A stretch of 64,000 nt of DNA from the NCBI RefSeq assembly GCF_000227745.2, contig NC_018012.1, positions 806,001-870,000 of the forward strand, written 5' to 3'. This document shows positions 1 through 9,453 of this stretch, in pieces (the stretch's first letter is position 1; each line of letters opens with the position of its first letter). Source of the DNA: Thiocystis violascens DSM 198 (GTDB taxonomy: Bacteria > Pseudomonadota > Gammaproteobacteria > Chromatiales > Chromatiaceae). The position numbers were made by a program, and so were the translations under genes. The notes below the pieces were generated by a model. The model was not told the origin of the DNA and ran no database searches. It saw nothing but the letters and a program-made list of their open reading frames with translations.

Positions 1-1711
1 CGACGCGACCGTTCAGACGCACGCCCGGTTCCAGCGCGGCGGGGGCGGATGGGTCGCGATGACGACCGATGAAGGCCAACCGGTCGGCGCTGTAGGCGTG
101 ATCCTCGACCTCGATGCCAAAGACCCGCGCGTTCGCGAAGACGATGCCGCCGGCGAAGTCGCCTGCCTGCGGATTGGTGGCGGTCAAGATGTCCAGCCTG
201 TCGTCGTAGGCCGTGACGATGGCGCTTTCGGCCTGGGGCTGGTTGGCCATGACCAACCGTTGATAGCTGAAGACAGAGAGCGCGTGCGGTTCGGTTCCGC
301 GATTCGTGAGACAGAGGCGCAGAATCCGTACCGGATCCTCGCGAGGGACAAAGAGCGTCGTCTCCTGAATCAGCCCGGCCTGCTCGCAGCGGAAGCTGGA
401 ATAGCCCAAACCATGACACGCCCGATAGTCGACCGGCGCCGGGCATGGCCCCGGCAGCGGCGACCAGACGGCTCCGCTCGACTCGTCACGCAGATAGAGC
501 GCCTCGCCGTGCGGATCGCTGACCGGATCGTTGGACCATGGGGTCAGCCGATTGGCCTGACTGTTGCGCGACCAGGTATAGCCGGCCCCGGTCTCGCTCG
601 CCAGGACGCCAAAACGGGGATTGGCGATGACGTTGATCCAAGGCAGCGGCGGGCGCTTGAGCCCATCGCCCTCCCAGGGCAGCAGGATGACGTATTCCCG
701 GCCATCCGAGGAGAAACCGCCGTGACCGTTGAAGAAACGCAGCTCCTCCGAGCCGCTGTCCGTACTCGCCGGAGTGGCCACGTGTATTGCGCCGAGCCCA
801 AGCCCGCTGGCTGCGGGATGGGCCGTCCGCGCCTTATCCGTCCCGTCCGTCACCAGCGTTAGCGCCGCTGTCCGGTCCAGGGCCGCGCCGGTGAGAAAGG
901 TTAGATCCGCGTGCGCGCCGGGCGCCAACGCGATGACCGTGCGCAGTGCGAGAACCGGGTCGAGCACATTGCCCAGGGTTCCCGACAGCGGCTCGCCCCC
1001 GACCAGCGCGCGCGGAGAAGCGGCGGTGCGGCCACGGTCCAGAAAGGCCATGCGGTCGGTTTCCCATTGAAGCGACTCGGCGCCGATCAGCGCATGCGCC
1101 AGCCAGGGCCAGGACTCGTCGTTCGCCCGCGGACGGCGGCGCGCTAGGAGCGCACCGGTCGCTGGATCGCGTTCGGTCTGGACGAACAGCTTGGCGAAGG
1201 CCGGATGAGCGGTATCGGCGTCCGGGTGGAAGAGAACCACCTCCAGATAGCTAGTGATCTCGATGCGGCGCGGTTGCGCCGAGCGGTTGGCGAGACTCAG
1301 CTTGCGGCGCTCGCGATCGGCGTCCGGGTCGACCGTCAGTTCCAGTCGCGCGGCGATGCCGAAATTCTCCCGCTCCAGCCGGAAGCAAGCGTCGACGCAT
1401 TCGGTCCGATAGTGCGCGGTGGGCGTGCGTGTGGGCTGATAGCCCAGCGACCAGAATTCGCCCGAATCCAGATCCCGCAGATAGAGGATGGCGCCAAGAT
1501 CGTCCTGGACCGGATCGTCTCGCCAGCGGGTCAGCGCCATCCAGTCATAGCAGGATTGGCTGGCGCCCGTGTCCGAGATCTTAACCCGGTAGCGTCCGTT
1601 GGTCAGAGAATACGGGTTGGCCGCCGGTGCGTCTGGAGCGGCGAAGTCTTGGGTATCCATGGAATGGGCTCGTTGCGCGTGATGGGGCGCGTGAGGAGCG
1701 TGATCGGTCAT
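1..1711 (-). CDS. GH94-family protein resembling the C-terminal half of cyclic beta-1,2-glucan synthases (partial)
   Basis: The reading frame is open from an ATG at 1711 (or the later in-frame ATG at 1660) to the left edge, so the C-terminus is missing. The translation begins close to NPYSLTNGRYRV and continues with YLRDLDSGEFWSLGYQP and, about 330 residues later, GYTWSRNSQANRLTPW and DESSGAVWSPLPG. These two repeated beta-sandwich modules are typical of the region before the phosphorylase domain in NdvB/Cgs proteins and of beta-1,2-oligoglucan phosphorylases. The GT84 glycosyltransferase domain that precedes them in cyclic glucan synthases is absent, because only non-coding DNA and a tRNA lie upstream. 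A stand-alone beta-glucan phosphorylase or hydrolase-like role is inferred; the catalytic domain lies outside the window. Neither candidate start has a strong ribosome binding site. Confidence 0.8.
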   Translation of the reverse strand, partial: MTDHAPHAPHHAQRAHSMDTQDFAAPDAPAANPYSLTNGRYRVKISDTGASQSCYDWMALTRWRDDPVQDDLGAILYLRDLDSGEFWSLGYQPTRTPTAHYRTECVDACFRLERENFGIAARLELTVDPDADRERRKLSLANRSAQPRRIEITSYLEVVLFHPDADTAHPAFAKLFVQTERDPATGALLARRRPRANDESWPWLAHALIGAESLQWETDRMAFLDRGRTAASPRALVGGEPLSGTLGNVLDPVLALRTVIALAPGAHADLTFLTGAALDRTAALTLVTDGTDKARTAHPAASGLGLGAIHVATPASTDSGSEELRFFNGHGGFSSDGREYVILLPWEGDGLKRPPLPWINVIANPRFGVLASETGAGYTWSRNSQANRLTPWSNDPVSDPHGEALYLRDESSGAVWSPLPGPCPAPVDYRACHGLGYSSFRCEQAGLIQETTLFVPREDPVRILRLCLTNRGTEPHALSVFSYQRLVMANQPQAESAIVTAYDDRLDILTATNPQAGDFAGGIVFANARVFGIEVEDHAYSADRLAFIGRHRDPSAPAALEPGVRLNGRV

Positions 1712-1895
1712 GCTTGATGCGGTGCGGTTGATTCGCCCGCGGATTCCGATGACGACGAACTGCCGCACGCGCAATGGGGTTTCCCAAGTATACGGCTCCA
1801 AGCAAGAGATTAGGCACTGAAGTGTCAGTAATGACGCAATACCGCGCCGACGCAAACGACCGTTTTTTCCAGATCCAGCCAAGCGTCCAGGCAAA

Positions 1896-1937
1896 CAAAA
1901 ACCCCGTTAAACTTTTGATTTAACGAGGTTTTTTTGT
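1896..1937 (-). terminator. Rho-independent terminator after tRNA-Ser
   Basis: A 12- to 14-bp stem (AAACCTCGTTAAA pairing with TTTAACGGGGTTT on the minus strand, with one mismatch) is followed by TTTGTTT. It lies a few bases past the tRNA 3' end and would end its transcript. The stem is flanked by A and T runs on both sides, so it could also act on plus-strand transcription. Confidence 0.85.
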
Positions 1938-1939
1938 TT

Positions 1940-2031
1940 TGGCGGAGAGAGAGGGATTCGAACCCTCGATAGGTTTTAAAGCCTATACTCCCTTAGCAGG
2001 GGAGCGCCTTCAGCCGCTCGGCCATCTCTCC
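1940..2031 (-). tRNA. tRNA-Ser(GCU)
   Basis: On the minus strand the acceptor stem GGAGAGA pairs with TCTCTCC, followed by G and an encoded CCA. The D-arm contains GCCGAGCGGC, the anticodon loop reads CTGCTAA (anticodon GCU, reading AGC/AGU), there is a long class II variable arm, and the T-arm reads GGGTTCGAATCCC. The 92-nt length and the variable arm fit serine tRNA. Its position after csrA matches the usual gammaproteobacterial alaS-csrA-tRNA-Ser neighbourhood. Confidence 0.97.
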
Positions 2032-2179
2032 GGTAAACGGCGCACCTGACGCTTGGCGATCAGGTAAATCATAGCTGAATCTAAATTGGCAGTCTGGCGA
2101 CCGAACACTGCAAACAAACCACTTGAGATTCGTCTCGATAAGGCCGAGCACTCTAACATGCCCGGCCGTATATTTCCAG

Positions 2180-2398
2180 TCAATCGAGTTGCCCGGCATG
2201 CTCCATTGGGATGACGCCTTGCCCGACATCTGCCTGCTCCCTCTTGATCCTCTCGTAAATTTCTTCACGATGAACGGATACTTCACGGGGCGCGTTGACG
2301 CCGATACGAACCTGATTGCCCTTGACGCCAAGCACCGTGACGGTGACTTCATCGCCAATCATGAGGGTTTCGCCTACTCGGCGAGTCAAGATTAACAT
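2180..2398 (-). CDS. csrA: carbon storage regulator CsrA
   Basis: A 72-residue protein starting [17 protein letters not shown], the hallmark N-terminus of CsrA/RsmA. It continues through the conserved [20 protein letters not shown] strand region and the [10 protein letters not shown] helix. CsrA is a small dimeric RNA-binding regulator that binds GGA motifs in mRNA leaders and controls translation of genes for carbon metabolism, motility and biofilm. The C-terminal tail is a little longer than the 61 residues of E. coli CsrA. A GGGAGG ribosome binding site lies 8 bases before the ATG. It sits downstream of lysC with about 260 bp between them, room for its own promoter, and upstream of tRNA-Ser. 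Confidence 0.97.
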   Translation of the reverse strand: MLILTRRVGETLMIGDEVTVTVLGVKGNQVRIGVNAPREVSVHREEIYERIKREQADVGQGVIPMEHAGQLD

Positions 2399-2661
2399 TG
2401 TTAATGCCTCCCTTTTTTCCTTGAGTTCCGACTCGATGATCCTCGTCCCGGAAGCCAGACCTGCCGCAGCGCCGCTTTCCGGTGAGTTTAATCACCTCCA
2501 GACCAGGTGTTAATACATGGCCTTATAATGCAATTCTAGCAATTGCCTTGGCTTCGCCATAGCTTTTTTCGCTCCTTCAATGACATTTAGGCAATTCGAT
2601 CACTTGCAAGGTCATCGCGGGACGATTTTCCGACCGACGGTCCACTGTCGCTCCCGATGAC

Positions 2662-3891
2662 TCAGAGTGTCGGATCGCGATCCAGCCCAAAAGCTTCGTG
2701 AAGCGTCCGAACGCCGAGTTCCAGATATTTTTCATCCACCACGACCGAAATCTTGATCTCGGAAGTCGAGATCATGCGGATATTGATCCCCTCCCCGGCC
2801 AGACTGGCGAACATCTGGCTGGCGATTCCGGCATGGCTGCGCATCCCGACACCGACCAACGAGATCTTGACGATCCGTGCGTCGCCCAGCACCTGACGGG
2901 CTCCCAAAGCCTGGGCCATGCCCTGGAGGATTTCCAGCGCCCGCGCATAGTCGTTGCGATGGACAGTAAAAGTAAAGTCCGTCGTGGCCGCCTGGTCGGC
3001 GATGTTCTGGATGATCATGTCGACTTCGATGTTGGCGTCCGCGATCGGTCCCAGAATCCGGTGCGCCACGCCGGGCTGATCCGGCACGCCGAGCACGGTC
3101 AGCTTGGCCTCGTCGCGACTGAAGGCGATTCCGGAAATCTTGGCGTCTTCCACAATATCTTCCTCGAAGGTGATCAGGGTGCCCTCGCCCTCGTCGAAAC
3201 TGGAGAGCACGCGCAAGGGAACCCGGTATTTGCCGGCGAACTCGACCGAGCGGATTTGCAGAACCTTGGAACCCAGGCTGGCCATTTCCAGCATCTCCTC
3301 GAAGGTGATGCGGTCGAGTTTGCGGGCCTTGGGTTCGACGCGCGGGTCCGTCGTATAGACCCCGTCGACATCGGTATAGATCTGGCATTCGTCGGCCGTG
3401 AGCGCGGCGGCGATGGCGACCGCCGAGGTGTCCGAACCGCCCCGCCCCAGGGTGGTGATATCGCCGTGTTCGTCGATGCCCTGAAAACCGGCGATCACGA
3501 CCACGCGCCCGGCGTCCAGATCCGCCCGCACGCGCGCCGCGTCGATGTCGCGGATGCGCGCCTTGTTATGGGCGCTGTCGGTCAGGATATGCACCTGGCC
3601 GCCGGTATAGGAGCGGGCCGGACAGCCCTTCGCGGCGAGCGCCATGCTCAACAGGGCGATGGTGACCTGTTCGCCGGTGGACAGCAGCACGTCGAGTTCG
3701 CGCGGTTCCGGGCGTTCCTGGATCTGCTTGGCCAGCCCGATCAGGCGGTCGGTCTCGCCCGACATGGCCGAGAGCACGACCACGACCCGATGCCCCTGGT
3801 CGGTCCAACGTTTTACCCGGTCGGCAACCCGGTGGATGCGTTCGACGCTCCCCACCGAGGTTCCACCGTATTTTTGCACTATCAGCGCCAT
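2662..3891 (-). CDS. lysC: aspartate kinase
   Basis: Aspartokinase phosphorylates aspartate as the first step to lysine, threonine, methionine and diaminopimelate. The 409-residue protein begins MALIVQKYGGTSVGS, with the KYGGTSV nucleotide-binding motif, and contains the GRGGSDTSAVAIAAAL kinase segment. Two C-terminal ACT-type regulatory regions start near residue 265 (LTVLGVPDQPG) and 345 (ISLVGVGMRSHAG). Length and layout match the monofunctional ACT-regulated class seen in Pseudomonas-like bacteria, usually feedback-inhibited by lysine plus threonine. It follows alaS by 57 bp on the same strand and is probably co-transcribed. Confidence 0.96.
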   Translation of the reverse strand: MALIVQKYGGTSVGSVERIHRVADRVKRWTDQGHRVVVVLSAMSGETDRLIGLAKQIQERPEPRELDVLLSTGEQVTIALLSMALAAKGCPARSYTGGQVHILTDSAHNKARIRDIDAARVRADLDAGRVVVIAGFQGIDEHGDITTLGRGGSDTSAVAIAAALTADECQIYTDVDGVYTTDPRVEPKARKLDRITFEEMLEMASLGSKVLQIRSVEFAGKYRVPLRVLSSFDEGEGTLITFEEDIVEDAKISGIAFSRDEAKLTVLGVPDQPGVAHRILGPIADANIEVDMIIQNIADQAATTDFTFTVHRNDYARALEILQGMAQALGARQVLGDARIVKISLVGVGMRSHAGIASQMFASLAGEGINIRMISTSEIKISVVVDEKYLELGVRTLHEAFGLDRDPTL

Positions 3892-3948
3892 CGATGCGTC
3901 CTAATCCGTCTGTCTTTCAGAGAGTTCAATGTTGCCCCGCAGGCGGCT

Positions 3949-6555
3949 TCATCCGGCCAGCCGGCTTCTCACCCAGCCATCCACCAATTCCAGAGCGGCG
4001 GGCAGACCCGCGGGATCGTTCCCGCCAGCCTGCGCCATATCCGGCCGCCCGCCACCCTTGCCGCCGACCTTCCCGGCGACCAGTCCGATGAGCTCGCCGG
4101 CCTTGAGCCGATCGGTCAGATCCTTGGTGACCCCGGCCACCAGACTGACCTTGCCGTCCGACTCCGTGGCCAAAACGACCACGGCGGACCCGAGTTTGTC
4201 CTTGATCTGATCGAGCGTGGTCCGCAGACTCTTGGGATCGGCGCCATCGAGCCGGGCGGCGAGCACCTTGACGCCTTCCACCAGGACCGCCTGCGAGGCG
4301 AGATCCTGACCGGCGGAACTGGCGAGCTTGGATTTTATCTGTTCCAGTTCCTTTTCGAGCCGTCGCGCGCGCTCCATCAATTGCATGACGCGCTCGTCGA
4401 CGTCCTCGCGTCCACCCTTGAGCAGTCCGGCGAGGCGCAACAGACGATCCTCGTCGGCCTCGACCGAGTCCAGCGCGACGGCGCCCGTGGCGGCCTCGAT
4501 GCGGCGCACGCCGGAGGCGATCCCGCCCTCGGCAAGAATCTTGACCAGACCGATGTCGCCGACCGCCTTGACGTGGGTGCCGCCGCAGAGTTCGGTGGAG
4601 AAGTCGCCCATGCGCAGCACGCGCACCTGCTCGGAATACTTTTCGCCGAAGAGCGCGACGGCCCCGGACGCCTTGGCGTCCTCCAGATTCATGATCCGGG
4701 TTTCGACCAGATGATTGGCGCGGACCTCGCGATTGACCAGACGTTCGATGGTCAGCAACTGCTCGCGCGTGACCGGCTCGAAATGCGAAAAATCGAACCG
4801 CAGACGCTCCGGTCCCACCAGCGAGCCCTTCTGCTGGACATGCTCGCCGAGGACTTGACGCAAGGCGGCATGCAGGAGATGGGTCGCCGAATGGTTCAGT
4901 GCGATCGCCGAACGCCGTTCCGCGTCCACGCGCGCATCGATCCGGTCGCCGACGGCCAATTGACCCTCGGTGACGCGCCCGATGTGGATCACGACCCCCT
5001 CGCCTTTCTTTTGGGTGTCGAGCACCTCGAACCGGCCGGTCTCCGCGGTCAGCCAGCCACGGTCGCCGATCTGTCCGCCGGACTCGCCATAAAAGGGCGT
5101 GAGATCCAGGATCGCCAACCCCTCCTCGTCGGCGTCCAGGGTGTCGCGGGAGACCCCGTTGCAGTATAGGGCGACCACTGTCGCCTCTTCGCGGAGCCGT
5201 TCGTAGCCGCAGAAATCGGTCTCGCCCTGGATCTGGATGTCCAGCGTCTGCGTAGCGCCGAATTGACTTGCGGCACGGGCGCGCTCTTTCTGCTGACCCA
5301 TCGCCGCGTCGAAACCGTCCATGTCCAGGCTCAGGCCGCGCTCGCGCGCGATGTCCGCCGTGAGGTCGGTCGGAAAACCGAAGGTGTCGTAGAGCTTGAA
5401 CACGGTCTCGCCGGGGATGCGGTCGTCCGCGAGTCCGGCAATCGCCTCGTCCAGGATGCGCATGCCATGCTCCAGGGTCTCGGCGAAGCGTTCTTCTTCA
5501 AGCAGGACGATGCGTTCCACCTGCGCCTGACTGGTCAGGAGTTCGGGATAGGCGGCGCCCATCTCCGTGACCAGCGGGGTCACCAGACGATGAAAGAAAG
5601 GCTCGGCGCAGCCCAGCCGGTAGCCATGCCGGATGGCCCGCCGCATGATGCGCCGCAGCACATAGCCGCGTCCTTCGTTGCCGGGGGTCACGCCATCGAC
5701 GATCAAAAAGGCCGCCGAGCGGATGTGATCGGCGATCACCCGCAGCGACTTGTCCGCGCGGTCGGCGCAGCCGGTGACCTGGGCCGCCGCATCGATCAGA
5801 CGCCGGAAGAGGTCGATATCGTAATTGCTGTGGACTCCCTGCATCACCGCCGCGAGGCGTTCCAGTCCCATGCCGGTGTCGACCGAGGGGCGCGGCAGCG
5901 GGGTCAGGTTGCCGTCGGCATCCCGGTTGAACTGCATGAAGACCAGATTCCAGATCTCGACATAGCGGTCGCCCTCGGCGTCCGGGGAGCCGGGCGGTCC
6001 GCCGGGAATTTCGGGGCCGTGATCGTAGAAGATCTCCGAGCAGGGGCCGCAGGGGCCGGTCTCGCCCATCGACCAGAAATTATCCTTGGCGCCGCAGCGC
6101 GAAAAGCGCGCGGGATCGATGCCGATCTCGTTCAGCCAGATCGCCGCCGCCTCGTCATCCTCCGTAAAGACCGTGATCCAAAGCTTCTCGGGCGGCAGGG
6201 CCAGTTCGCGGGTCAGGTAGTCCCAGGCGAACCCGATGGCCTCGCGCTTAAAATAATCGCCGAAGCTGAAGTTCCCGAGCATCTCGAAAAAGGTGTGATG
6301 CCGGGCGGTGTAGCCGACGTTCTCCAGATCGTTATGCTTGCCGCCGGCGCGCACGCAACGCTGGGAACTGACGGCCCGCTGGTAGGCACGCCGTTCGCGA
6401 CCTAAAAACACCTCCTTGAACTGGACCATCCCTGCGTTGGTAAACAGCAGGGTCGGATCGTTGGCGGGCACCAGGGGGCTGGACGCCACCCGCTCATGCT
6501 GGCGCTGCGCGAAATAGTCAAGGAAGCTCGCTCGAAGCTCTGCACTGGTCATCAT
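3949..6555 (-). CDS. alaS: alanyl-tRNA synthetase
   Basis: An 868-residue class II synthetase that charges tRNA-Ala. Motifs are in the expected order: the aminoacylation domain ([19 protein letters not shown], then [16 protein letters not shown] and [18 protein letters not shown]), the editing domain with zinc ligands HSATHLLH near residue 560 and CGGTHV near 662, and a C-terminal coiled region and DHHA1-type C-Ala domain ending in [14 protein letters not shown]. Length equals that of typical bacterial AlaS. The second ATG, at 6552, is an equally possible start. The gene lies between recX and lysC, all on the minus strand. Confidence 0.97.
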   Translation of the reverse strand: MMTSAELRASFLDYFAQRQHERVASSPLVPANDPTLLFTNAGMVQFKEVFLGRERRAYQRAVSSQRCVRAGGKHNDLENVGYTARHHTFFEMLGNFSFGDYFKREAIGFAWDYLTRELALPPEKLWITVFTEDDEAAAIWLNEIGIDPARFSRCGAKDNFWSMGETGPCGPCSEIFYDHGPEIPGGPPGSPDAEGDRYVEIWNLVFMQFNRDADGNLTPLPRPSVDTGMGLERLAAVMQGVHSNYDIDLFRRLIDAAAQVTGCADRADKSLRVIADHIRSAAFLIVDGVTPGNEGRGYVLRRIMRRAIRHGYRLGCAEPFFHRLVTPLVTEMGAAYPELLTSQAQVERIVLLEEERFAETLEHGMRILDEAIAGLADDRIPGETVFKLYDTFGFPTDLTADIARERGLSLDMDGFDAAMGQQKERARAASQFGATQTLDIQIQGETDFCGYERLREEATVVALYCNGVSRDTLDADEEGLAILDLTPFYGESGGQIGDRGWLTAETGRFEVLDTQKKGEGVVIHIGRVTEGQLAVGDRIDARVDAERRSAIALNHSATHLLHAALRQVLGEHVQQKGSLVGPERLRFDFSHFEPVTREQLLTIERLVNREVRANHLVETRIMNLEDAKASGAVALFGEKYSEQVRVLRMGDFSTELCGGTHVKAVGDIGLVKILAEGGIASGVRRIEAATGAVALDSVEADEDRLLRLAGLLKGGREDVDERVMQLMERARRLEKELEQIKSKLASSAGQDLASQAVLVEGVKVLAARLDGADPKSLRTTLDQIKDKLGSAVVVLATESDGKVSLVAGVTKDLTDRLKAGELIGLVAGKVGGKGGGRPDMAQAGGNDPAGLPAALELVDGWVRSRLAG

Positions 6556-6591
6556 GGGGAAGTCTCGAATGGACCGCTTGCGAGGGTCCGG

Positions 6592-7071
6592 TCAGTCAGG
6601 CCAGCGCAGGACGCGCCGGATCGAATCCGTGGGAAAACCGCGCTGCTCCAGGAAGCGGGCGCGTCGACCATACTCGGCGTGATCGACGGGCGGCTCGGCA
6701 CCGAAACGCCGATCATGGACATCGGCCAGACAGGCCGGCCATTCGTCCCGCAGCGGTTCCAGCGCGCGCTCGACGAGGTCATCCTCAAGCCCCTTCTCGC
6801 GCAGCTCGCCGCGAATGCGCAATGGACCGAAGCCCTTGCCCATCCGCTCGGCCACATAGTGTTCCGCCAGACGCGCCTCATCGATGGAGCCTTCGGCCGC
6901 CAGACGATCAAGCGCCGCGTCGATGTCTGCCTCGGCAAAACCGCGCGCGGCGAGCTTGCGCGCCAATTCGCGCCGCGCATGCTCGCGGATCGCGAGCAGC
7001 TTCAGGGCCAGGCGTTCGATCGCCGCCGCCGGATCCGCCTCGCTCGTCTCTTGGGTCTGAACGCTCAGAAT
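6592..7071 (-). CDS. recX: RecX regulatory protein
   Basis: RecX binds RecA filaments and inhibits recombinase activity. The roughly 155-residue protein is made of charged three-helix repeats (ALKLLAIREHARRELARKL, RLAEHYVAERMGKGFGPLRI) typical of RecX. It follows recA almost without a gap and ends just before alaS. There is no in-frame ATG, GTG or TTG near the recA stop. The homologous region starts right there, so initiation at ATT (7071) or CTG (7068), after the GAGGA at the end of recA, is the likeliest reading. An ATG at 7362 in the same frame would run through recA codons in a shadow frame and is not believed. Translation is probably coupled to recA. Confidence 0.85.
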   Translation of the reverse strand: MLSVQTQETSEADPAAAIERLALKLLAIREHARRELARKLAARGFAEADIDAALDRLAAEGSIDEARLAEHYVAERMGKGFGPLRIRGELREKGLEDDLVERALEPLRDEWPACLADVHDRRFGAEPPVDHAEYGRRARFLEQRGFPTDSIRRVLRWPD

Positions 7072-7072
7072 T

Positions 7073-8113
7073 TCAATCCTCGACGGGCGCCGCGGGTGGC
7101 TCGGGCACCGGTTCGCCGTCTGCCTTCGGCAACCGCTTGTCGCGGATCTTGGCCTCGATCGACTGCGCGATGGCGGGGTTTTCGCAGAGATAATTACGCA
7201 CGTTATCCTTGCCCTGCCCGATGCGATTCCCTTCGTAACTGTACCAGGCGCCGGATTTCTCGATAAAACCTTCCTCCACGCCGAGTCCGATGATCTCGCC
7301 CTCGCGCGAAATGCCGTGTCCATAGAGGATATCAAACTCGGCCTGCTTGAACGGCGGCGCAACCTTGTTCTTCACGACCTTGACCTTGGTCTCGCTCCCG
7401 ATCACCTCGTCGCCCTTCTTGATGCTGCCGGTGCGGCGGATGTCGAGGCGCACCGAGGCGTAGAATTTGAGCGCGTTGCCGCCCGTTGTGGTTTCAGGGG
7501 ATCCAAACATGACCCCAATTTTCATACGGATTTGATTGATGAAAATGACGCAGCAATTGGAGCGATTGATATTCCCGGTGAGTTTGCGCAGCGCCTGGGA
7601 CATCAGCCGCGCATGCAGGCCCATGTGCGAGTCGCCCATCTCTCCCTCGATCTCGGCCTTGGGCGTCAGCGCCGCCACCGAGTCCACGACCACCACATCG
7701 AGCGCGCCCGAACGCACCAGCATGTCAGTGACTTCCAGCGCCTGCTCGCCGGTATCCGGCTGGGAGACCAGGAGTTCCTTCATATTGACGCCGAGCTTTT
7801 CGGCATAGACCGGATCTAGCGCATGCTCGGCGTCCACAAAAGCCGCCGTGCCGCCCAATTTCTGTGCCTCGGCGATGATATGCAGCGTGAGCGTGGTCTT
7901 GCCGGACGACTCGGGGCCGTAAATCTCGATGACGCGCCCCTTGGGCACCCCGCCGATGCCAAGCGCCAGGTCGAGACCGAGCGAGCCGGTGGAGATCGCC
8001 TCGATGTTGCGCACGGCACCCACGTCGCCCATGCGCATGACGGTGCCCTTGCCGAACTGCTTGTCGATCTGGGTTAGCGCGGCGGCCAACGCCTTTTTGC
8101 GGTTCTCGTCCAT
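7073..8113 (-). CDS. recA: recombinase RecA
   Basis: A 346-residue recombinase starting [23 protein letters not shown]. It shows Walker A (GPESSGKT, about residue 66), Walker B ([11 protein letters not shown]), the L1 loop region ([19 protein letters not shown]), the L2 region ([25 protein letters not shown]), and an acidic C-terminal tail. It catalyses strand exchange and triggers LexA self-cleavage. A good Shine-Dalgarno (ACGGAG) lies 7-8 bases before the ATG. No clear E. coli-type LexA box was recognised by eye in the 160 bp upstream. Confidence 0.98.
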   Translation of the reverse strand: MDENRKKALAAALTQIDKQFGKGTVMRMGDVGAVRNIEAISTGSLGLDLALGIGGVPKGRVIEIYGPESSGKTTLTLHIIAEAQKLGGTAAFVDAEHALDPVYAEKLGVNMKELLVSQPDTGEQALEVTDMLVRSGALDVVVVDSVAALTPKAEIEGEMGDSHMGLHARLMSQALRKLTGNINRSNCCVIFINQIRMKIGVMFGSPETTTGGNALKFYASVRLDIRRTGSIKKGDEVIGSETKVKVVKNKVAPPFKQAEFDILYGHGISREGEIIGLGVEEGFIEKSGAWYSYEGNRIGQGKDNVRNYLCENPAIAQSIEAKIRDKRLPKADGEPVPEPPAAPVED

Positions 8114-8276
8114 TCAGTCTCCGTAAAATCTGATCCCAAATACTGGATTGCCGAATCCGCGCTGACCGTGGCGGTCGACGAAAAAATCCGCTCTCTCGTC
8201 CGGAAAGTCGCGGATTATTGCATAGCCAACCCGGATGCGTCATTTATCCAGGTGCCGTTCGAGCCGCTCGCGTGGG

Positions 8277-8798
8277 TTAGGGGCGCGCGTCCAGCATCCA
8301 GCGCTGCCGGATCTCGTAACGCGGTACCGTTCCCCCGCGTCCAGCGGCCAGCACGACATCGCTCACCGTCCATTCAACCGGCGCGCTCGACACCGCCGGT
8401 GGCGGCGCTCGGACCTTGCGGGCCAGCGTCATATGCGGCCGGTACGCACGCTGCTCCGGCGCGATCCCGCACGCCTGGAGTCGCGTCTGCAGGGTCAGAA
8501 CGAGCATCCGCAAGGGCGCTGGAATCGACGTCGGTCCACGCCATAAAATCTGGGATCGGGCAAAATATCCGAGGCGATCCAGAGAGAGCGCGAACGCGGG
8601 TACACCGATGTCGGTGGCCGCCGATTCCACGCAACGCAACCGGTCTGGCGCCAACTCGCCCAGAAAGACCAGAGTCAAATGCAGATCCAGCGGATGGGTC
8701 GCCCGCGCCTGCTCCGGAACCAGGTCGGGAAGCGGCTCCGCGAGCGCCGCGCGCACGGCGGGATCCGGCCAAAGTGCAAAAAACCATCGTTCAGACAT
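8277..8798 (-). CDS. thpR: RNA 2',3'-cyclic phosphodiesterase (LigT family)
   Basis: A 173-residue 2H-phosphoesterase. The two catalytic H-x-T-x motifs are visible as HLTLVFLG near residue 40 and HMTLARKV near 122. The N-terminal MSERWFFALWPDP is characteristic of ThpR/LigT, which opens 2',3'-cyclic phosphates on RNA ends. Its start overlaps the 3' end of the pncC-like gene by 8 bases, so the two are likely translated from one message. The gene lies just upstream of recA on the same strand. Confidence 0.93.
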   Translation of the reverse strand: MSERWFFALWPDPAVRAALAEPLPDLVPEQARATHPLDLHLTLVFLGELAPDRLRCVESAATDIGVPAFALSLDRLGYFARSQILWRGPTSIPAPLRMLVLTLQTRLQACGIAPEQRAYRPHMTLARKVRAPPPAVSSAPVEWTVSDVVLAAGRGGTVPRYEIRQRWMLDARP

Positions 8799-9300
8799 GC
8801 GCTTGCAGATGCTCCAGCAAACCTTCGAGTGCGATCCGCACCGCTTGATGCCGCACCGCTTCGCGATCGCCCACGAAGCAATGACACCTTGCCACGACCC
8901 CGCGATCCGGCTGCCCCCAGGCGAACCAGACAGTGCCGACCGGTTTCTCCGGACTGCCTCCCCCCGGTCCCGCGATACCGGTCACGGCGAGTGCGACCTG
9001 TGCCTGTGAATGCGCCAGCGCGCCAGCGACCATCTCGCGCGCCACGGGTTCGCTCACGGCGCCATAAGCGTTGAGCGTCGCGGCGCGGACACCGAGCATC
9101 TCCTGCTTCGCCGCGTTGCTATAGGTGACGAACCCACGCTCGAACCAGGCGCTGCTCCCCGATATATCGGTGACGACCTTCGCGATCCAGCCGCCGGTGC
9201 AGGACTCGGCCGTCGCCAGGCGTAGACCACGAGACCGCATCCGCTCGCCGAGCCGCATGGCGAACGGCGCGAGCGGTTCATGAAGAATGGATTCCGACAT
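8791..9300 (-). CDS. pncC: nicotinamide-nucleotide amidohydrolase (CinA C-terminal family)
   Basis: A 169-residue CinA-C domain protein. Diagnostic segments are LATAESCTGGWIAKVVTDI, where the serine of AESCTGG is the proposed nucleophile, FVTYSNAAKQEMLGV, and VTGIAGPGGGSPEKPVGTVW. PncC-type enzymes deamidate NMN in pyridine nucleotide salvage. I chose the ATG at 9300 (MSESILHEPLAPF); an upstream ATG at 9387 would add about 30 residues without family similarity. Linkage to recA is common in gammaproteobacteria. Confidence 0.93.
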   Translation of the reverse strand: MSESILHEPLAPFAMRLGERMRSRGLRLATAESCTGGWIAKVVTDISGSSAWFERGFVTYSNAAKQEMLGVRAATLNAYGAVSEPVAREMVAGALAHSQAQVALAVTGIAGPGGGSPEKPVGTVWFAWGQPDRGVVARCHCFVGDREAVRHQAVRIALEGLLEHLQAHV

Positions 9301-9453
9301 CGGTTGACAGTTCCCCTCTCGCGACAGTGCCCGGACGCGCCGCCCGCCGCCTTGATCATTGTTCATTTTCCCTATGACGGGTAGCATCTTTCAAGAGAAA
9401 CCCGACTCGATTTCACGCCCGAGACAGTGCTGTCTGTCGAGGATGACATTGCG

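Noticed and set aside
2399..2661. Small RNA or riboswitch between lysC and csrA
   Set aside because: No conserved fold was recognised. The gap is long enough for a csrA promoter but no convincing -35/-10 pair was found.
2698..5169. Long open frame on the plus strand (over 800 codons)
   Set aside because: It lies opposite lysC and alaS, which have clear family motifs. High GC and codon bias on the minus strand leave the opposite frame open.
8114..8276. LexA box upstream of recA
   Set aside because: No CTGT-N8-ACAG match was seen by eye. A different LexA motif is possible but not shown.
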